This document shows, in pieces, positions 27,101 through 38,001 of a stretch of DNA of 61,309 nucleotides. The notes under the pieces were generated by a model. The model did no database searches. It had not been told where the DNA came from and worked only from the letters and a program-made list of their open reading frames with translations. The first letter of the stretch is position 1. Every line of letters starts with the position of its first letter. The position numbers and the translations under genes are program-made. Source of the DNA: Acetobacter sp. (GTDB taxonomy: Bacteria; Pseudomonadota; Alphaproteobacteria; Acetobacterales; Acetobacteraceae); contig JAFVHT010000036.1 in assembly GCA_017474285.1 (NCBI GenBank), positions 1-61,309 on the forward strand. Direction: 5' to 3'.

Positions 27101-27664
27101 GTGTTGCAATCAGCTTGTATTGCTTTCGGGAGGCTGGAGGGTCGTTATGCAACGGCACTTTATGATATCGCTGTTGAACAAGATCAGTTAAGCCTTGTTC
27201 TTGAAGAAAGTCAGGCTCTTATTCGTTTAATAGATGAAAATTCATCCTTGCGGGCGGTTTTGCACGATCAGCGTTTAGATGTTTGTGTCGTGCGTAAGGC
27301 TGTTATAGCTGTGTTGGAAAAATGTGGTTTTAACAAAATTATTCAAAATTTTGTTGGGGTCGTTGCTAACAACCGTCGGTTATCTCTTTTAAGATCTATT
27401 TTGATTGCCTTAGGAGCGCTTGCTGTTCATCGGCGTGGTGATGTGCTTGTTGAGGTTGGGAGTACGGTCCCTCTTTTGGCATCTCAGCGTGAGCAGATTA
27501 AAGAGAATCTTAATCGTGCTGGATATAGCCGTGTTACTATTCATGAATTTATTGATCCTTCCTTGCTTGGTGGTTTAGTTGTACGGGTGGGAACAAAATT
27601 ATATGATTCGAGCGTAAAAGCTCGTTTATTTCGTTTACGTTACGCTATGAAGGGAGTTGCGTGA
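27101..27664 (+). CDS. atpH: ATP synthase subunit delta
   Basis: The delta subunit joins F1 to the peripheral stalk. [18 protein letters not shown] is the conserved N-terminal helix. The C-terminal part ends with [26 protein letters not shown], the family signature. The longest frame opens at TTG 27047, but its first 18 residues look unlike the family. GTG 27101, with AGGG a few bases before it, starts just ahead of the conserved helix and is preferred. It is the first gene of atpHAGDC, and its stop overlaps the possible atpA start. Confidence 0.93.
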   Translation: MLQSACIAFGRLEGRYATALYDIAVEQDQLSLVLEESQALIRLIDENSSLRAVLHDQRLDVCVVRKAVIAVLEKCGFNKIIQNFVGVVANNRRLSLLRSILIALGALAVHRRGDVLVEVGSTVPLLASQREQIKENLNRAGYSRVTIHEFIDPSLLGGLVVRVGTKLYDSSVKARLFRLRYAMKGVA

Positions 27665-29211
27665 TGGGGTCCCGTATGGAAATCCGTCCTGCAGAAATTT
27701 CAGATATTCTTAAGCAGCAAATTGCTTCTTTTGATACAGAAGCTGGTGTTGTAGAAACGGGTGCTGTTCTTTCAGTTGGGGACGGTGTTGCTCGTGTTTT
27801 TGGTTTGCAAAATGTTATGGCAGGGGAATTGGTTGATTTTCCATCTGCGGGCCAAAAAGGAATGGCACTCAATTTAGAGCATGACCATGTGGGTATTGTT
27901 ATTTTTGGCGATGATACCGCTATCCGCGAGGGAGATACGGTAACGCGTTCTGGTATGGTTGTGAGTGTACCTGTTGGTAAGGGGTTGTTGGGGCGTGTGG
28001 TTGACGCTTTGGGGAATCCTATTGATGGTAAGGGTCCACTTTCTAATGTTGAAATGCGCCGTGCTGAAATCAAAGCGCCGGGCATTATGCCGCGTCAATC
28101 TGTGCATGAACCGATGGTGACAGGGATTAAGTCTATTGATGCTTTGGTGCCTATTGGTCGTGGACAGCGTGAGCTTGTCATTGGAGATCGTCAAACTGGC
28201 AAGACAACAATTCTTACGGATACGATTCTGGCTCAGAAACATGTTAATGACCTTGGTGATGATAAAAAGACATTATATTGTATTTATGTTGCGGTTGGTC
28301 AAAAACGTTCTACTGTTGCCCATCTTGTGCGTTTGTTAGAAGAAAGAGGGGCTTTAGAGTATTCTATTGTTGTGGCTGCAACGGCATCTGACCCTGCGCC
28401 TTTACAATATCTTGCGCCTTATGCGGCGTGTGCTATGGGTGAGTTTTTCCGTGACAACGGTATGCACGCGCTGATTTGTTATGATGATTTGTCGAAACAT
28501 GCTGTTGCTTATCGTCAAATGTCGTTGTTATTGCGTCGTCCTCCAGGGCGTGAAGCGTATCCAGGGGATGTGTTCTACTTGCATTCGCGTTTGCTTGAGC
28601 GGGCGGCCAAAATGGCTGATGCTCAGGGTGCTGGCTCTCTCACGGCTTTACCTGTGATTGAAACGCAAGCTGGGGACGTTGCAGCTTACATTCCTACTAA
28701 TGTCATTTCGATTACAGATGGACAGATTTTCCTTGAAACAGATCTGTTCTACAAGGGTATTCGTCCGGCAGTTAATGTGGGTGGATCTGTTTCACGTGTA
28801 GGGTCAGCCGCTCAAATTAAAGCTATGAAACAGGTTGCTGGGAAAATTAAACTAGAATTAGCTCAGTACCGTGAAATGGCAGCCTTTTCTCAGTTTGCTT
28901 CTGATCTTGATTTGGCTACCCAAAAAATGCTTGCGCGTGGTGCGCGTTTGGTTGAATTACTGAAACAGCCTCAATCTTCTCCTTTGAGTTTGGAAGAGCA
29001 GGTTATTTTATTATTTGCAGGTACGCGTGGTTTTCTTGATGAAATTCCAACGGGTGATGTTGTTGGGTGGGAGCGTGATCTGTTAGCTGATTTACAGAGT
29101 GCGGGTAAAGATATTTTGACGACTCTTGAGAAAGAACAAGCACTTTCTAAAGAGTTGGAAGCAAAATTAACAGAGTATCTCACAGCATTTAACCAACGTT
29201 TTGTGGGTTAA
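27664..29211 (+). CDS. atpA: ATP synthase subunit alpha
   Basis: The alpha subunit is the regulatory nucleotide-binding subunit of F1. The family N-terminus [15 protein letters not shown], Walker [10 protein letters not shown] (about 175), and [23 protein letters not shown] are intact. ATG 27664 overlaps the atpH stop; ATG 27676 starts exactly at the usual MEIRPAEIS and has GGGG about eight bases upstream, so it is an equally good or better start. The length is about 511-515 residues. Confidence 0.97.
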   Translation: MGSRMEIRPAEISDILKQQIASFDTEAGVVETGAVLSVGDGVARVFGLQNVMAGELVDFPSAGQKGMALNLEHDHVGIVIFGDDTAIREGDTVTRSGMVVSVPVGKGLLGRVVDALGNPIDGKGPLSNVEMRRAEIKAPGIMPRQSVHEPMVTGIKSIDALVPIGRGQRELVIGDRQTGKTTILTDTILAQKHVNDLGDDKKTLYCIYVAVGQKRSTVAHLVRLLEERGALEYSIVVAATASDPAPLQYLAPYAACAMGEFFRDNGMHALICYDDLSKHAVAYRQMSLLLRRPPGREAYPGDVFYLHSRLLERAAKMADAQGAGSLTALPVIETQAGDVAAYIPTNVISITDGQIFLETDLFYKGIRPAVNVGGSVSRVGSAAQIKAMKQVAGKIKLELAQYREMAAFSQFASDLDLATQKMLARGARLVELLKQPQSSPLSLEEQVILLFAGTRGFLDEIPTGDVVGWERDLLADLQSAGKDILTTLEKEQALSKELEAKLTEYLTAFNQRFVG

Positions 29212-29225
29212 AGGGAACAGAGGTT

Positions 29226-30110
29226 ATGGCTTCCCTGAAGGAACTTCGTGCTCGTATTGGTAGTGTTAAATCAACACGAAAAATTACGAGTGCTATGAAA
29301 ATGGTGGCTGCGGCGAAATTACGACGTGCACAAGCAAGTGCGGAAGCGGCGCGCCCTTATGCTAAAGCTATGCAGCGGATGCTTAGTGAACTTGCTGTTG
29401 CAACAGCAGGGGAGGTTGCAGCACCGCCTTTACTTGCTGGTACTGGGCAGGATCATATACATTTACTTGTACCTTTGACAAGCGATCGTGGTCTTTGTGG
29501 TGGATTTAACGCTAATATCCATAAATTGACCAGTCGAACAATTTCTCGCTTACAATCTGAAGGAAAAGTTGTTCGGTTATTACCAGTAGGGCGTCGGGCG
29601 TTTGATTTTTTTACGCGCAGTCATGCTGATTTGATTGTAGATAAGCTCGTTGGTTTTAGTGGGAAAGAAATACCCTTTTCTATTGCAAGTGATTTGGGTG
29701 AGAAAATTAACACCTTGTTTGAAGCGCGTGAAATTGATGTGTGTACACTTGTATTTAACAGATTTCATAATGCAATGATGCAAGTACCTCTATGTCAACA
29801 GCTTGTACCCGTAGTTGTGGAAGAAGGTAAGGGAGAAATTCACGCTGATAATGTGGCGAGCTATGAGTTTGAGCCTGATGAAACAACGCTTCTGTCCATG
29901 TTATTACCGCGTAATCTTCAGGTGCAAATTTATGCGGCGTTATTAGAAACTGCTGCGGGTGAAAACGGGGCGAGAATGACGGCTATGGATAATGCTACGC
30001 GTAATGCAGGCAGATCAATTGATCGTCTCACACAACTTTATAACCGTACTCGTCAGGCAAATATTACGAACGAATTGATTGAAATTATTTCAGGTGCTCA
30101 GGCTGTGTAA
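29226..30110 (+). CDS. atpG: ATP synthase subunit gamma
   Basis: Gamma is the rotating central shaft of F1. MASLKELRARIGSVKSTRKI then TSAMKMVAAAKLRRAQ is the signature N-terminal helix, and the C-terminal helix ends with ARMTAMDNATRNAGRSIDRL. The 294-residue length is normal. An AGAGGT site precedes the ATG, 15 bases after atpA. Confidence 0.97.
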   Translation: MASLKELRARIGSVKSTRKITSAMKMVAAAKLRRAQASAEAARPYAKAMQRMLSELAVATAGEVAAPPLLAGTGQDHIHLLVPLTSDRGLCGGFNANIHKLTSRTISRLQSEGKVVRLLPVGRRAFDFFTRSHADLIVDKLVGFSGKEIPFSIASDLGEKINTLFEAREIDVCTLVFNRFHNAMMQVPLCQQLVPVVVEEGKGEIHADNVASYEFEPDETTLLSMLLPRNLQVQIYAALLETAAGENGARMTAMDNATRNAGRSIDRLTQLYNRTRQANITNELIEIISGAQAV

Positions 30111-30132
30111 GCCTGTTTGTTTACCTTATTAG

Positions 30133-31626
<1,494 letters not shown>

Positions 31627-31655
31627 TAATCTCATTCTTTTAGAGGAGTGTTGTT

Positions 31656-32063
31656 GTGCCTGTTCAGATTGAAATTATCAGCCCTGAAAAGGTTCTTGTG
31701 TCATGTCATGTTGATATGGCGGTACTTCCTGGTATGGATGGTGATATTGCCGCTATGCCTGAGCATGCGCCTGTTATGCTCTTATTACGTGGTGGTGTTG
31801 TTGCACTCTATAAAGGTGATACTGTAACAGATACTTACTTTGTGGGGGGTGGTTTTGCAGATATCACCCCAAACCGCTGCACTATTTTAGCGGATAGGGC
31901 TGTGCCGGTTAAAGATATTTCCATTGACCGGGCAACGGCAGAACTTGAAGCACTTTCTCAGCTGTGGGAAAAAGCGGATAAATCTGATGTGGCACGTTTG
32001 AACGTTCTCCAGAACGAGATTTTGTCTGTTCAAGCAGAAATTGATGCGGGTTCCTCTTTTTAG
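31656..32063 (+). CDS. atpC: ATP synthase subunit epsilon
   Basis: Epsilon couples and inhibits F1. The start is GTG 31656 after GAGGAG; PVQIEIISPEKVLVSCHVDMAVLPGMDGD is the usual N-terminal beta-sandwich. The 135 residues end in a helical region. It closes atpHAGDC. No F0 genes are nearby, which is normal for alphaproteobacteria. The stop codon lies inside a hairpin. Confidence 0.95.
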   Translation: MPVQIEIISPEKVLVSCHVDMAVLPGMDGDIAAMPEHAPVMLLLRGGVVALYKGDTVTDTYFVGGGFADITPNRCTILADRAVPVKDISIDRATAELEALSQLWEKADKSDVARLNVLQNEILSVQAEIDAGSSF

Positions 32064-32070
32064 AGGAACC
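32049..32070 (+). terminator. Hairpin over the atpC stop codon
   Basis: A 9-bp perfect stem (32049-32057 with 32062-32070) has loop TTTT and contains the TAG of atpC. Only TTATATGTTT follows, so termination may be weak. It could also protect the mRNA 3' end. Confidence 0.5.
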
Positions 32071-32401
32071 TTATATGTTTAATTGGTTTCCTTGCGCTGA
32101 CGAGTCTGCCATATCTAAAGAGTAATGTTTTTTTAATCGTTCCTACATCATTTTACCCTTAAAGTTAGTTTTATGTTTTTTATTCTTTTAAGAGGGTAGC
32201 TTTAGGAATGTTCTTTTTTATGGGAGGGTACTCATTCTAAAAAGCCAACCTATAAAAAGAACATACCAAACTATTTGTTATCTAACGTTTTGAGAGTGAT
32301 TACATACAACCAAAAAACCTTATTTTTTAGAAGTGTGTTGATTCTTTAATGAGATTTTTCCTTTCATAGTAGAGTTTTAGCTTTTTGGTACATTCATGAA
32401 A
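32071..32401. other. Intergenic region after the ATP synthase operon
   Basis: About 330 AT-rich bases separate atpC (plus) and the convergent queF (minus). The only structure seen is an 11-bp inverted repeat (32208-32218 with 32254-32264) around a 35-base loop. No ORF with a ribosome site and no tRNA was found. Confidence 0.5.
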
Positions 32402-32872
32402 TTAGCCACGTCCACGATAGAGGGGTACTTTTTGTTTAGCAATCCAAACGCCTTTCGGAGGGGTACCGGTTTGCCAAAAAACATCAATTGGTATACCACC
32501 GCGTGGGTACCAATAAGCGCCGATTCTAAGCCATAAAGGGGAAAGCCGATCAACGAGTGTTGTGGCAATGGTCAATGTGCAGGCTTCATGAAAAGCACCG
32601 TGGTTACGGAAACTTGTTAAATAGAGTTTAAGAGATTTACTTTCAATGAGCCAATCTTTGGGGATATAGTCAATAACAATATGTGCAAAATCGGGTTGGC
32701 TTGTAATGGGGCAAAGAGATGTAAATTCTGGCACGGTAAAACGTACCATGTAAGATTTCCCTGGATGAGGGTTCGCAATGCGTTCAAGAATAGCCTCTTC
32801 TGGGGTTGTTGGTGCAGCAACGTGCTGACCGAGTTGTGTGAGATGTTCGGTGTTGTTGTTTGAGTGAGTCAT
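32402..32872 (-). CDS. queF: NADPH-dependent 7-cyano-7-deazaguanine reductase
   Basis: QueF reduces preQ0 to preQ1 in queuosine biosynthesis. The 156-residue protein is the short (type I) form. [14 protein letters not shown] holds the catalytic Cys and the following conserved Asp. The QueF motif [20 protein letters not shown] is complete. The frame stays open much further upstream, but ATG 32872 (MTHSNNN) gives the family length and leaves room for the divergent rnd promoter. Other queuosine genes are not in this window. Confidence 0.95.
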   Translation of the reverse strand: MTHSNNNTEHLTQLGQHVAAPTTPEEAILERIANPHPGKSYMVRFTVPEFTSLCPITSQPDFAHIVIDYIPKDWLIESKSLKLYLTSFRNHGAFHEACTLTIATTLVDRLSPLWLRIGAYWYPRGGIPIDVFWQTGTPPKGVWIAKQKVPLYRGRG

Positions 32873-32962
32873 GTCTGTGTTTTTCCCTGTGACTAAGAAT
32901 TTTACTTTTGTTTTAGAGTTTATAGATTCTGTCAAGTTTTTTGTGTCATGTTTTAATAGGCG

Positions 32963-34186
32963 ATGTGTTTTGTTTTTGAAAGTCGTGTCACTATGATGGA
33001 CTCTCATGGTTACGTTTTCCCTTCTCCGCGTCTTATAAGTACGACTGGGGCATTGAAAGAAGCTCTTTTTCCTTTTTATCAAGAATCCTATATAACGATT
33101 GATACAGAATTTATTCGCGGGCAGACCTATTGGCCAGAATTGTGTTTGGTTCAAATCGCTGGGAAAAATAATGTTGTTCTGATTGATGCACAAGCAAAAG
33201 GTATAGATCTTGCCCCTCTGGCTGCTTTGTTAGCAGAGCCTCGTGTATTGAAAGTTTTTCATGCAGCACGGCAAGATTTGGAAATTTTTCTCCATGTGTT
33301 TCATATATTACCAACACCCGTTTTTGACACACAAATTGCGGCTATGGTTACAGGATTTGGTGATCAGGTCGGTTACGATGTCCTTGTTAAATCCTTAGTT
33401 GGTGTGCATGTTGATAAAAGCCAGCGTTTTACTGATTGGTCAGCACGTCCATTATCGGAAGCACAAAGGATTTATGCTGCTGGAGATGTGACATGGTTGC
33501 GCTTGGTTTATGAAAAATTAAGAGATGTCTTAGAACAAAATGGGCGATGGGCATGGATTGCCTCTGAAATGGCAGATCTAGAAAAGCCTGAGACATTTGT
33601 TCAGGATCCAGAGCGTCAGTGGGAGCGGTTGCGTATCCGTACTGAAAATCGGCGTACTTTAGGCGTTTTACGTACCATTGCTGCTTTGAGGGAACGAGAA
33701 GCGCAACGATTAAATATTCCACGTCAACGCTTGATTCGTGATGAGAGTTTACTAGAAATTGCGGCTACTTTTCCTAAAACCCGTGAGGCTTTAGCAAGAG
33801 TACGAGGCATACCACGGACTATGGTAGAAAGCCATCATTATATGGGGCAGGCTTTATTGGAAGCTGTAAGGGATATTTTAGCATTACCTGAGTCAGAATT
33901 ACCGTGTTTTTCTAAAGGGCACAGTAAAGAAACACTCAAAGAAATTTCTTCTCTTGTAGCTATGTTAAAAGTATTACTTACGATCTGTTGTGAAAAACAC
34001 GGTGTTGCACAAAAACTTGTTGCTTCGCAAGAGGATTTAGAGAATTTAGCCCTTAATCCAGATAACGCGCATACGATTTTTACAGAGTGGCGTTATCACA
34101 TATTTGGTCAAGAGGCCGTTGCCTTATGTCAGGGAGAAGTGGCTTTGACGATGCGCCATGGTCAAATTGTCTGTCTTCCTTTATAA
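32963..34186 (+). CDS. rnd: Ribonuclease D
   Basis: RNase D is a 3'-5' exoribonuclease that trims tRNA ends. The DEDD catalytic residues are visible: IDTEFIRG (D, E), [12 protein letters not shown] (D), and Y-A-A-G-D-V-T (YAAGDVTWL, final Y and D). An HRDC-type region follows ([19 protein letters not shown]). The 407-residue length is slightly above usual. The start may be ATG 32963 or ATG 32993; neither has a strong ribosome site. It is divergent from queF. Confidence 0.92.
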   Translation: MCFVFESRVTMMDSHGYVFPSPRLISTTGALKEALFPFYQESYITIDTEFIRGQTYWPELCLVQIAGKNNVVLIDAQAKGIDLAPLAALLAEPRVLKVFHAARQDLEIFLHVFHILPTPVFDTQIAAMVTGFGDQVGYDVLVKSLVGVHVDKSQRFTDWSARPLSEAQRIYAAGDVTWLRLVYEKLRDVLEQNGRWAWIASEMADLEKPETFVQDPERQWERLRIRTENRRTLGVLRTIAALREREAQRLNIPRQRLIRDESLLEIAATFPKTREALARVRGIPRTMVESHHYMGQALLEAVRDILALPESELPCFSKGHSKETLKEISSLVAMLKVLLTICCEKHGVAQKLVASQEDLENLALNPDNAHTIFTEWRYHIFGQEAVALCQGEVALTMRHGQIVCLPL

Positions 34187-34252
34187 GAGAGATTTAAGAA
34201 AACAATGTTATTACACCCGTGTAAGCTGTAATATTAGTTATCCGTAAAGGAT

Positions 34253-35296
34253 TTATGTGAAAAACTTTAGAAGCCCATTTCCTGCCAAAGGTTGGAAAGA
34301 GGGCGTGCTCCGTAGTGAGAAATAATTTAGAGGGCGTGCTCCGTAGTGAGAAATAATTTCAGAAGCGGCAATAGAAGCGATACGACCACATTCTGGTAAG
34401 GTACGTCCTGAGGTAAGTCCTGCCATGAAACCCGCAGCATAGGCATCTCCAGCACCAGTGCTATCCACAACTCGGGTCGGAATGGGAGAGATAGCCGTTA
34501 ATTGCCCTTTGTGAACAATAACACTTCCTAAAGCTGAACGTGTGAGGGCTGCAAGGGTTGTGTCTTGTGCTGTATAGTATGCGGCTTTATCAAAACTTTC
34601 TGTTGTATAAAGAGCGCAGATTTCATCTTCGTTAGCAAAAAGAATATCAATATGATTTTTAACGAGATCTAAAAAAGCGGCTCGATGACGTCCGACACAA
34701 AAAGGGTCTGAAAGAGATAAAGCGACTTGTCGCCCGTGTTTATGTGCCATGGAAGCCGCTCTACGGAAAGCTTCTTGCGCATGGGGAGGGTCAAACAAAT
34801 ATCCTTCAAGATAAAGAATACTTGCCCGTGCAATTTCTTCTTCCAACACATCGTCAGGGGTAAAACAGGTGCATGCTCCTAAATATGTAGCCATTGTTCT
34901 TTGCCCGTCGGGCGTAATCATGACAATACAACGTGCTGTTGGTAAATTATCAAAAACTTGTGTGTTGAGTGGTTGGGAGGAGAAAGTCACATTGTTGTTT
35001 TGCATATCGGTAGCAAATTGTTGCCCTGCCTCATCACGAGCAATTTTGCCTAAATAGGCAACGCGGGCACCGAGTTGTGCTGCAACAACACAGGTATTAG
35101 CCACAGAGCCACCGCCCATAATATGCTCAGGCGTTAATTGAGATTCTAATTCTTTAGCACGATCGGCATCAATAAGAGTCATGCTTCCTTGTGTAAGTCC
35201 TTCTTTTTCTAAGAAAGAAGGCTCTACTTTAGCGAGAATATCGGTAATAGCATTGCCAATGCCAAGAATATCGTATTTTTTGTTTTGATGTGCCAT
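34253..35296 (-). CDS. Adenosine kinase (PfkB family), C-terminus frameshifted
   Basis: The protein phosphorylates adenosine or a related nucleoside. GIGNAITDILA at the start, MGGGSVANTCVVAAQLG near 60, and the PfkB signature DSTGAGDAYAAGFMAGL with catalytic Asp near 300 are intact. The 3' end carries a 31-bp tandem duplication (34299-34360). After ISHYGARPL the present frame reads NYFSLRSTPSF... and stops at 34253. Removing one repeat copy gives ISHYGARPLSNLWQEMGF and a stop at 34267, which fits the family's usual end. The last nine residues are thus replaced by a 23-residue new tail. The catalytic core is untouched, so activity may survive. Confidence 0.9.
   Translation of the reverse strand: MAHQNKKYDILGIGNAITDILAKVEPSFLEKEGLTQGSMTLIDADRAKELESQLTPEHIMGGGSVANTCVVAAQLGARVAYLGKIARDEAGQQFATDMQNNNVTFSSQPLNTQVFDNLPTARCIVMITPDGQRTMATYLGACTCFTPDDVLEEEIARASILYLEGYLFDPPHAQEAFRRAASMAHKHGRQVALSLSDPFCVGRHRAAFLDLVKNHIDILFANEDEICALYTTESFDKAAYYTAQDTTLAALTRSALGSVIVHKGQLTAISPIPTRVVDSTGAGDAYAAGFMAGLTSGRTLPECGRIASIAASEIISHYGARPLNYFSLRSTPSFQPLAGNGLLKFFT
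34299..34360. repeat. 31-bp tandem duplication in the adenosine kinase gene
   Basis: Two adjacent copies (34299-34329 and 34330-34360) differ only at the last base. The unit is not a multiple of three, so it shifts the reading frame of the minus-strand gene. Confidence 0.97.
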
Positions 35297-35612
35297 GAGA
35301 GTTAGAAATAATCCTGTAAATTCTATAAAATGGTGGAACCGATACTTTATTAACGCATTGTTATAAAAAAGGCAAATGACTTGCGGTAAAATCCTTATAA
35401 AGCGTTGTAATGGGGATATATTCTACAAAAAAAAGGAGGCAGGAGATATTTACGAGATATTTTAACTATTTTATGATTCTCTTTTAAGAGTATCATGACT
35501 ATATTAAAAACATTAAAAATGAAAAATAGCGTGGTGTTTTGTTTATTGCCGGTTAGATATATGTTTGGTGTTATGAGGGCTTGAACCAGTAATGTTGTAA
35601 CGGGAGGGGCTT
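35297..35612. other. Divergent regulatory region before bactofilin
   Basis: These 316 AT-rich bases lie between adenosine kinase (minus) and bactofilin (plus). They contain a 24-base imperfect palindrome at 35473-35496, described separately, and no credible ORF or RNA gene. Confidence 0.5.
35473..35496. promoter_or_regulatory. 24-bp palindrome upstream of bactofilin
   Basis: ATGAT-T-CTCTT-TT-AAGAG-T-ATCAT is symmetric except for one T/T mismatch per arm. It lies about 117 bases before the bactofilin start. It could be an operator or a small hairpin; no T run follows, so a terminator is unlikely. Confidence 0.35.
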
Positions 35613-36245
35613 TTGTTGTTTGGAAAACGTAAATCTGAGAATAAGGAAACATCTGAAGCTTCTCCCTCGTCATCGGTAACGAGTCCTGAGAGCGTTGCCA
35701 ATAGTTCGTTGACTTCTATACAGGAAAATTCTTCAATGATAGGACGTAATCCAGTACCTTCCACAAATTCTTCTCATATGTCTGGGACGCTTCAAGGAGG
35801 CACGCGTGGAGGAGGGGCGCATTCTCTTCCTATACGGCGAGAAGCGGCAGACCAAAAGGTTTTGGTTGTCGGTCATGGTATGAGTATTAAAGGCACGATA
35901 CAAGATGTTGAGCGTCTTGTGATAGAAGGGGTTGTTGAGTCTGAAATCGTGCATGTTAAAGAGCTCGTGATTATGGCGGGTGGCGTCTTTCGTGGTGACG
36001 GGGATGTTGAAGATGCCGAAATTGCAGGTACTTTTGATGGGGGGCTTACTGTGCATGGAGTTCTTACAGTATGCCATACAGGGCATTTAATTGGGAAAGC
36101 AACGTATTGTCGCTTAAAAATTGATGATGGTGGGCAGGTTACAGGGCAACTTGAAATGCTGAAAGCAAACAAACCCAATGTGGTAGCTGAAACGGCATCG
36201 GATTTATCAAAAGTATTTAAAAAGCAAGGGCCTTCTGCTGAATAA
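35613..36245 (+). CDS. Bactofilin (polymer-forming cytoskeletal protein)
   Basis: Bactofilins self-assemble into filaments that organise cell-wall enzymes and cell shape. After a Ser-rich, disordered N-terminus of about 85 residues, the beta-helix domain (DUF583) shows its repeating short strands: GHGMSIKGTIQDVERLVIEG, VVESEIVHVKELVIMAGGVF and DVEDAEIAGTFDGGLTVHG. The 210-residue length is normal. The start is TTG 35613 with GGGAGGGG upstream; an adjacent TTG could serve instead. A terminator follows the gene. Its partners are not in the window. Confidence 0.88.
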   Translation: MLFGKRKSENKETSEASPSSSVTSPESVANSSLTSIQENSSMIGRNPVPSTNSSHMSGTLQGGTRGGGAHSLPIRREAADQKVLVVGHGMSIKGTIQDVERLVIEGVVESEIVHVKELVIMAGGVFRGDGDVEDAEIAGTFDGGLTVHGVLTVCHTGHLIGKATYCRLKIDDGGQVTGQLEMLKANKPNVVAETASDLSKVFKKQGPSAE

Positions 36246-36313
36246 GCACTTTATAAAAGTGTAAAACCCGTACACGTGCAATGATGCACGGAAATACGAA
36301 ATAACTTTTAAAG

Positions 36314-36339
36314 ACTCTCTTCTAAAAGAGAGTTTTTTG
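36314..36339 (+). terminator. Terminator after bactofilin
   Basis: ACTCTCTT (36314-36321) pairs with AAGAGAGT (36326-36333) around loop CTAA, followed by a T run. It lies between bactofilin and the convergent gcrA. Confidence 0.85.
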
Positions 36340-36375
36340 TTTAGAGTTGTACTGATTTTTGATAGACAAAATTCG

Positions 36376-37053
36376 TTATTTGCTGTCTCGACTATTGCGG
36401 GGACGTAGACGCACGTAAGCAATTTGACAATGGGCCTCACAATAAGGTTTGCCAACAAGAGGGGGCTCTCCACAAAAGTGGAATCCTGGTGTTCCCGGAT
36501 TGCCTAAAGGCCAGCAACATGCAGCATTACGTCGTCTGGTGGGATCTGACTCTGAAAGAGATTTAGGTGTGGTCTTGTTCTTTGCAAGAGGGAGGGGGGA
36601 CGTAACAGATTTTTTCTTACGTGCTAGAGGTTTTTCAGAGACCTTTTCTGATATTTGTTCTGGGATTATCTCTGGAACTTTTTCAGGGGCTTTTTTTGCA
36701 GTTTTTTCAACGGTGAAAGGTAAAGTTGTCTCTGGTTGCGGTTTGGCAATAGCAATAGGAGGAGTAGGTGTGGAAACAACAGTAACAGGCTGCGTTTTAC
36801 GGGTATCAAGAAGAGGAAGCGTTGGTGTCGGTTGTATGTTCTGTGGTTGTTTTTTACGTGTCGTTGATGTTGTTTTTTTCGTTGCTTTGGTTATTTTTCG
36901 TATAGGAGAAGGGCGAGAAGGCAGCCCGAGTCTATGGGCTTTACCTATGACGGCATTTTTTGTAATCCCTAAACGGCGACCAATCTCGGCGGTTGAAAGC
37001 CCGTCTGTCCATAATTGTTTTAATTGCTCAACAAGTTTTTCGGTCCATTCCAT
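36376..37053 (-). CDS. gcrA: Cell-cycle regulator GcrA
   Basis: GcrA is an alphaproteobacterial transcription cofactor that binds sigma70 RNA polymerase and methylated GANTC sites. The N-terminal DNA-binding helix-turn-helix is diagnostic: EWTEKLVEQLKQLW, DGLSTAEIGRRLGITKNAVI, GKAHRLGLPSRPSP. A long Lys/Thr/Pro-rich linker (about 55-170) joins the C-terminal Cys-rich sigma-binding end (CCWPLGNPGTPGFHFCG, then KPYCEAHC). An AAAGGTG site precedes the ATG. The 225-residue length is a little above the Caulobacter protein, from the linker. Confidence 0.95.
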   Translation of the reverse strand: MEWTEKLVEQLKQLWTDGLSTAEIGRRLGITKNAVIGKAHRLGLPSRPSPIRKITKATKKTTSTTRKKQPQNIQPTPTLPLLDTRKTQPVTVVSTPTPPIAIAKPQPETTLPFTVEKTAKKAPEKVPEIIPEQISEKVSEKPLARKKKSVTSPLPLAKNKTTPKSLSESDPTRRRNAACCWPLGNPGTPGFHFCGEPPLVGKPYCEAHCQIAYVRLRPRNSRDSK

Positions 37054-37114
37054 ATGACGGGCACCTTTGATTTGAAAATTTAAGAAATCTGGCTTATGAA
37101 ACGCACTAATAAAA

Positions 37115-37148
37115 GGGTAGTGTAGTAAGAAGTAATACTATACTACAC
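37115..37148 (-). terminator. Terminator of exonuclease III gene
   Basis: On the minus strand GTGTAGTA (37148-37141) pairs with TACTACAC (37127-37120) around a 13-base loop and is followed by CCCTTTTATTA. It separates xth from gcrA. Confidence 0.6.
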
Positions 37149-37213
37149 CCTCTTTATCTCCTCAAGCAGAAAGCCTGCTTCTTCTATAAGATCTGTAAGA
37201 GATGTCTTTTCTT

Positions 37214-37996
37214 TTAATCTTTAAGCTGGATTACAAACGGAACGTGATCAGAGGGGTGATCCGCACCGCGTTCGGCACTGTCGGGTTCTGCGTAAGAAAG
37301 CCGTTCGGCAAGGCGAGGGGATAAAAGCATGTGGTCAATCCGAAGCCCGCAATCTCGCTCCCATGCACGGCTTTGATAATCCCAAAATGTATAAAATGCT
37401 CCTGTAGGGTGTAATGCGCGCAAAGCATCTGTAAGCCCTAACCAGACGAGTCGACGCCAAGCTGATAGGCTTTGGGGACGTATCAGAGCATCAGTAGGCA
37501 GAAGAGCACCTTGAGCAAAATCGTCTTCAGAGGGGCAAATATTATAATCTCCTGCTAAAATAAAATCGGTTTCTGCGGCAAGAAATTCGCGTGCGCGCGT
37601 TATGAGGGCTTCGCAAAACGCCAATTTGAGGGCATAGCCTGCCTCACCGCCGGAGTTACCGTTAGGGAGGTAAAGATTCCCTAAAATCATATGATGAGCG
37701 CGTATTTCCACATAACGGGCAGCGGGAGGACCTCCTTCGGGAGGTGTTGCATCCGGGAGAGCTGTACAGGTGACGTCAAAAGGACTACGAATCAGGGTTG
37801 CAACACCGTTATAACTTTTCTGTCCAACAACAACACAGTGATAGCCAAGGGATTCAAATTTTTTTTTGGGGAATTGGTCTGTTTCACATTTGATTTCTTG
37901 TAGCATGAAAACATCGGGTTGATGTTGCTCAAGCCATTCTCGTAATCGTGTTTGCCTTTGGCGAATAGAATTAACATTCCATGTAGCGATTTTCAT
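37214..37996 (-). CDS. xthA: Exodeoxyribonuclease III
   Basis: The enzyme cuts at abasic sites and trims 3' ends in DNA repair. MKIATWNVNSIRQRQ starts the fold, with LQEIKCE holding the catalytic Glu, then FILAGDYNICPSEDDF and a C-terminal SDHVPFVIQL (Asp-His). The frame runs on upstream, but ATG 37996 gives the normal 260 residues and sits six bases after the stop of the Fe-S carrier gene, implying co-transcription. Confidence 0.95.
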   Translation of the reverse strand: MKIATWNVNSIRQRQTRLREWLEQHQPDVFMLQEIKCETDQFPKKKFESLGYHCVVVGQKSYNGVATLIRSPFDVTCTALPDATPPEGGPPAARYVEIRAHHMILGNLYLPNGNSGGEAGYALKLAFCEALITRAREFLAAETDFILAGDYNICPSEDDFAQGALLPTDALIRPQSLSAWRRLVWLGLTDALRALHPTGAFYTFWDYQSRAWERDCGLRIDHMLLSPRLAERLSYAEPDSAERGADHPSDHVPFVIQLKD

Positions 37997-38001
37997 GTGT
38001 T

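Noticed and set aside
32208..32264. Inverted repeat after atpC as a terminator
   Set aside because: The 35-base loop and the A/T-only arms make a functional terminator unlikely, so it is mentioned only as a sequence feature.
36449..37057. 202-codon plus-strand open frame
   Set aside because: It is antisense to gcrA. Its Val/Gly/Phe-rich composition mirrors the gcrA linker codons.
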